From Verrucomicrobia bacterium 12-59-8 (GTDB lineage Bacteria; Verrucomicrobiota; Verrucomicrobiae; Verrucomicrobiales; Verrucomicrobiaceae), in the NCBI GenBank assembly GCA_002279765.1, contig NCCR01000286.1:1-7281 (forward strand): a DNA stretch of 7,281 nucleotides, written 5' to 3'. The notes beneath the pieces are model-generated. The model searched no databases. It was given only the letters and a program-made list of their open reading frames with translations, and was not told the origin of the DNA. This document shows positions 7,002-7,281 of the stretch, piece by piece. Position numbers and translations under genes: made by a program. The number at the start of each line of letters is the position of its first letter. Position 1 is the stretch's first letter.

Positions 7002-7032
7002 GTGTTGTTTTGTGGTGTTGTTTGTTGGGGGG

Positions 7033-7281
7033 TTAAAATCGGAATGAGACACCGGCACCGAAGCCATAATCAGAGCTGTAGGAGGTGATGAGTCCGAGGT
7101 TTTTGCTCAGGGTGTAGTTGGCTCCGGCGAGCCATTCGAGCCCCTGGGCTGAGTTGGTGTCATACTCTACTCGGCCGAAGGTGCTGAGGCGACTGGTGAG
7201 TTGAAACGTGCGCTGGAGGCCGAAGCGTAAGTTACCCGTAGCCTCGACGGAGAACTGGGCGCTGACCATGTAGGGCAGCAG
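7033..7281 (-). CDS. Outer-membrane beta-barrel protein, C-terminal fragment (5' end beyond window)
   Basis: The frame is open from the right edge to a TAA at 7035-7033; 82 residues are visible, starting LLPYMVSAQFSVEATG. The fragment shows alternating polar/hydrophobic strands with aromatic girdles (LRFGLQRTFQLTSRLSTFGRVEYD, split by turns; WLAGANYTLS; LGLITSYSSDYGFGAGVSFRF) and ends in Phe, the usual barrel-assembly signal of outer-membrane proteins. The internal ATG at 7269 is not a start, because the frame continues through it. Next to a copper efflux operon a CopB-like copper-resistance barrel is a reasonable guess, but no diagnostic CopB motif is in the visible part. It is 31 bases upstream of the YHS lipoprotein gene and on the same strand. 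Confidence 0.75.
   Translation of the reverse strand: MLPYMVSAQFSVEATGNLRFGLQRTFQLTSRLSTFGRVEYDTNSAQGLEWLAGANYTLSKNLGLITSYSSDYGFGAGVSFRF

Noticed and set aside
7002..7067. Longer start for the YHS lipoprotein (ATG at 7067)
   Set aside because: It would overlap the end of the upstream barrel gene and place 22 polar residues before the lipoprotein signal.
1..7281. CRISPR arrays, tRNA/rRNA genes, insertion sequences
   Set aside because: No spaced direct repeats, cloverleaf genes, transposase frames or terminal inverted repeats flanking a coding segment were found.

Overview
The window carries a single-strand gene block, all on the minus strand, encoding a copper/silver-type RND efflux system with accessory small metal-binding proteins. 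High G+C content, good Shine-Dalgarno sequences before only some genes, and the particular domain forms seen (a periplasmic adaptor with both an N-terminal heavy-metal-binding domain and a C-terminal DUF3347 domain, and a YHS-like lipoprotein with the pattern KTC...FCCxxC) suggest an environmental Gram-negative bacterium, most plausibly Verrucomicrobiota or a neighbour in the PVC group. That placement is an inference from protein style, not a measured result.

Layout in the direction of transcription (right to left): the C-terminal end of an outer-membrane beta-barrel protein (7281-7033); a YHS-domain lipoprotein (7001-6726); an intergenic region with a perfect 13-bp inverted repeat (6708-6673) followed by an A/T-rich possible promoter; a small exported cysteine-rich protein of unknown function (6613-6257); a short leader with weak secondary structure; a TolC-type outer-membrane factor, cusC-like (6153-4987); the periplasmic adaptor, cusB-like (4990-3290); and the RND pump, cusA-like (3293 to beyond the left edge). 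cusC/cusB and cusB/cusA each overlap by 4 bases (ATGA), so the three pump genes are almost certainly one translationally coupled operon.

Together CusA, CusB and CusC should form a tripartite proton-driven channel from the periplasm and inner membrane to the outside. The adaptor has two extra metal-binding modules, and the YHS lipoprotein and the Cys-rich protein could bind or deliver Cu(I)/Ag(I) in the envelope. CusA keeps the three-methionine periplasmic copper site of E. coli CusA, but much of the transmembrane methionine relay and one proton-relay acid are replaced. No regulator, mobile element, tRNA, rRNA or CRISPR array was seen. The long plus-strand open frames are antisense shadows of the high-G+C pump genes.
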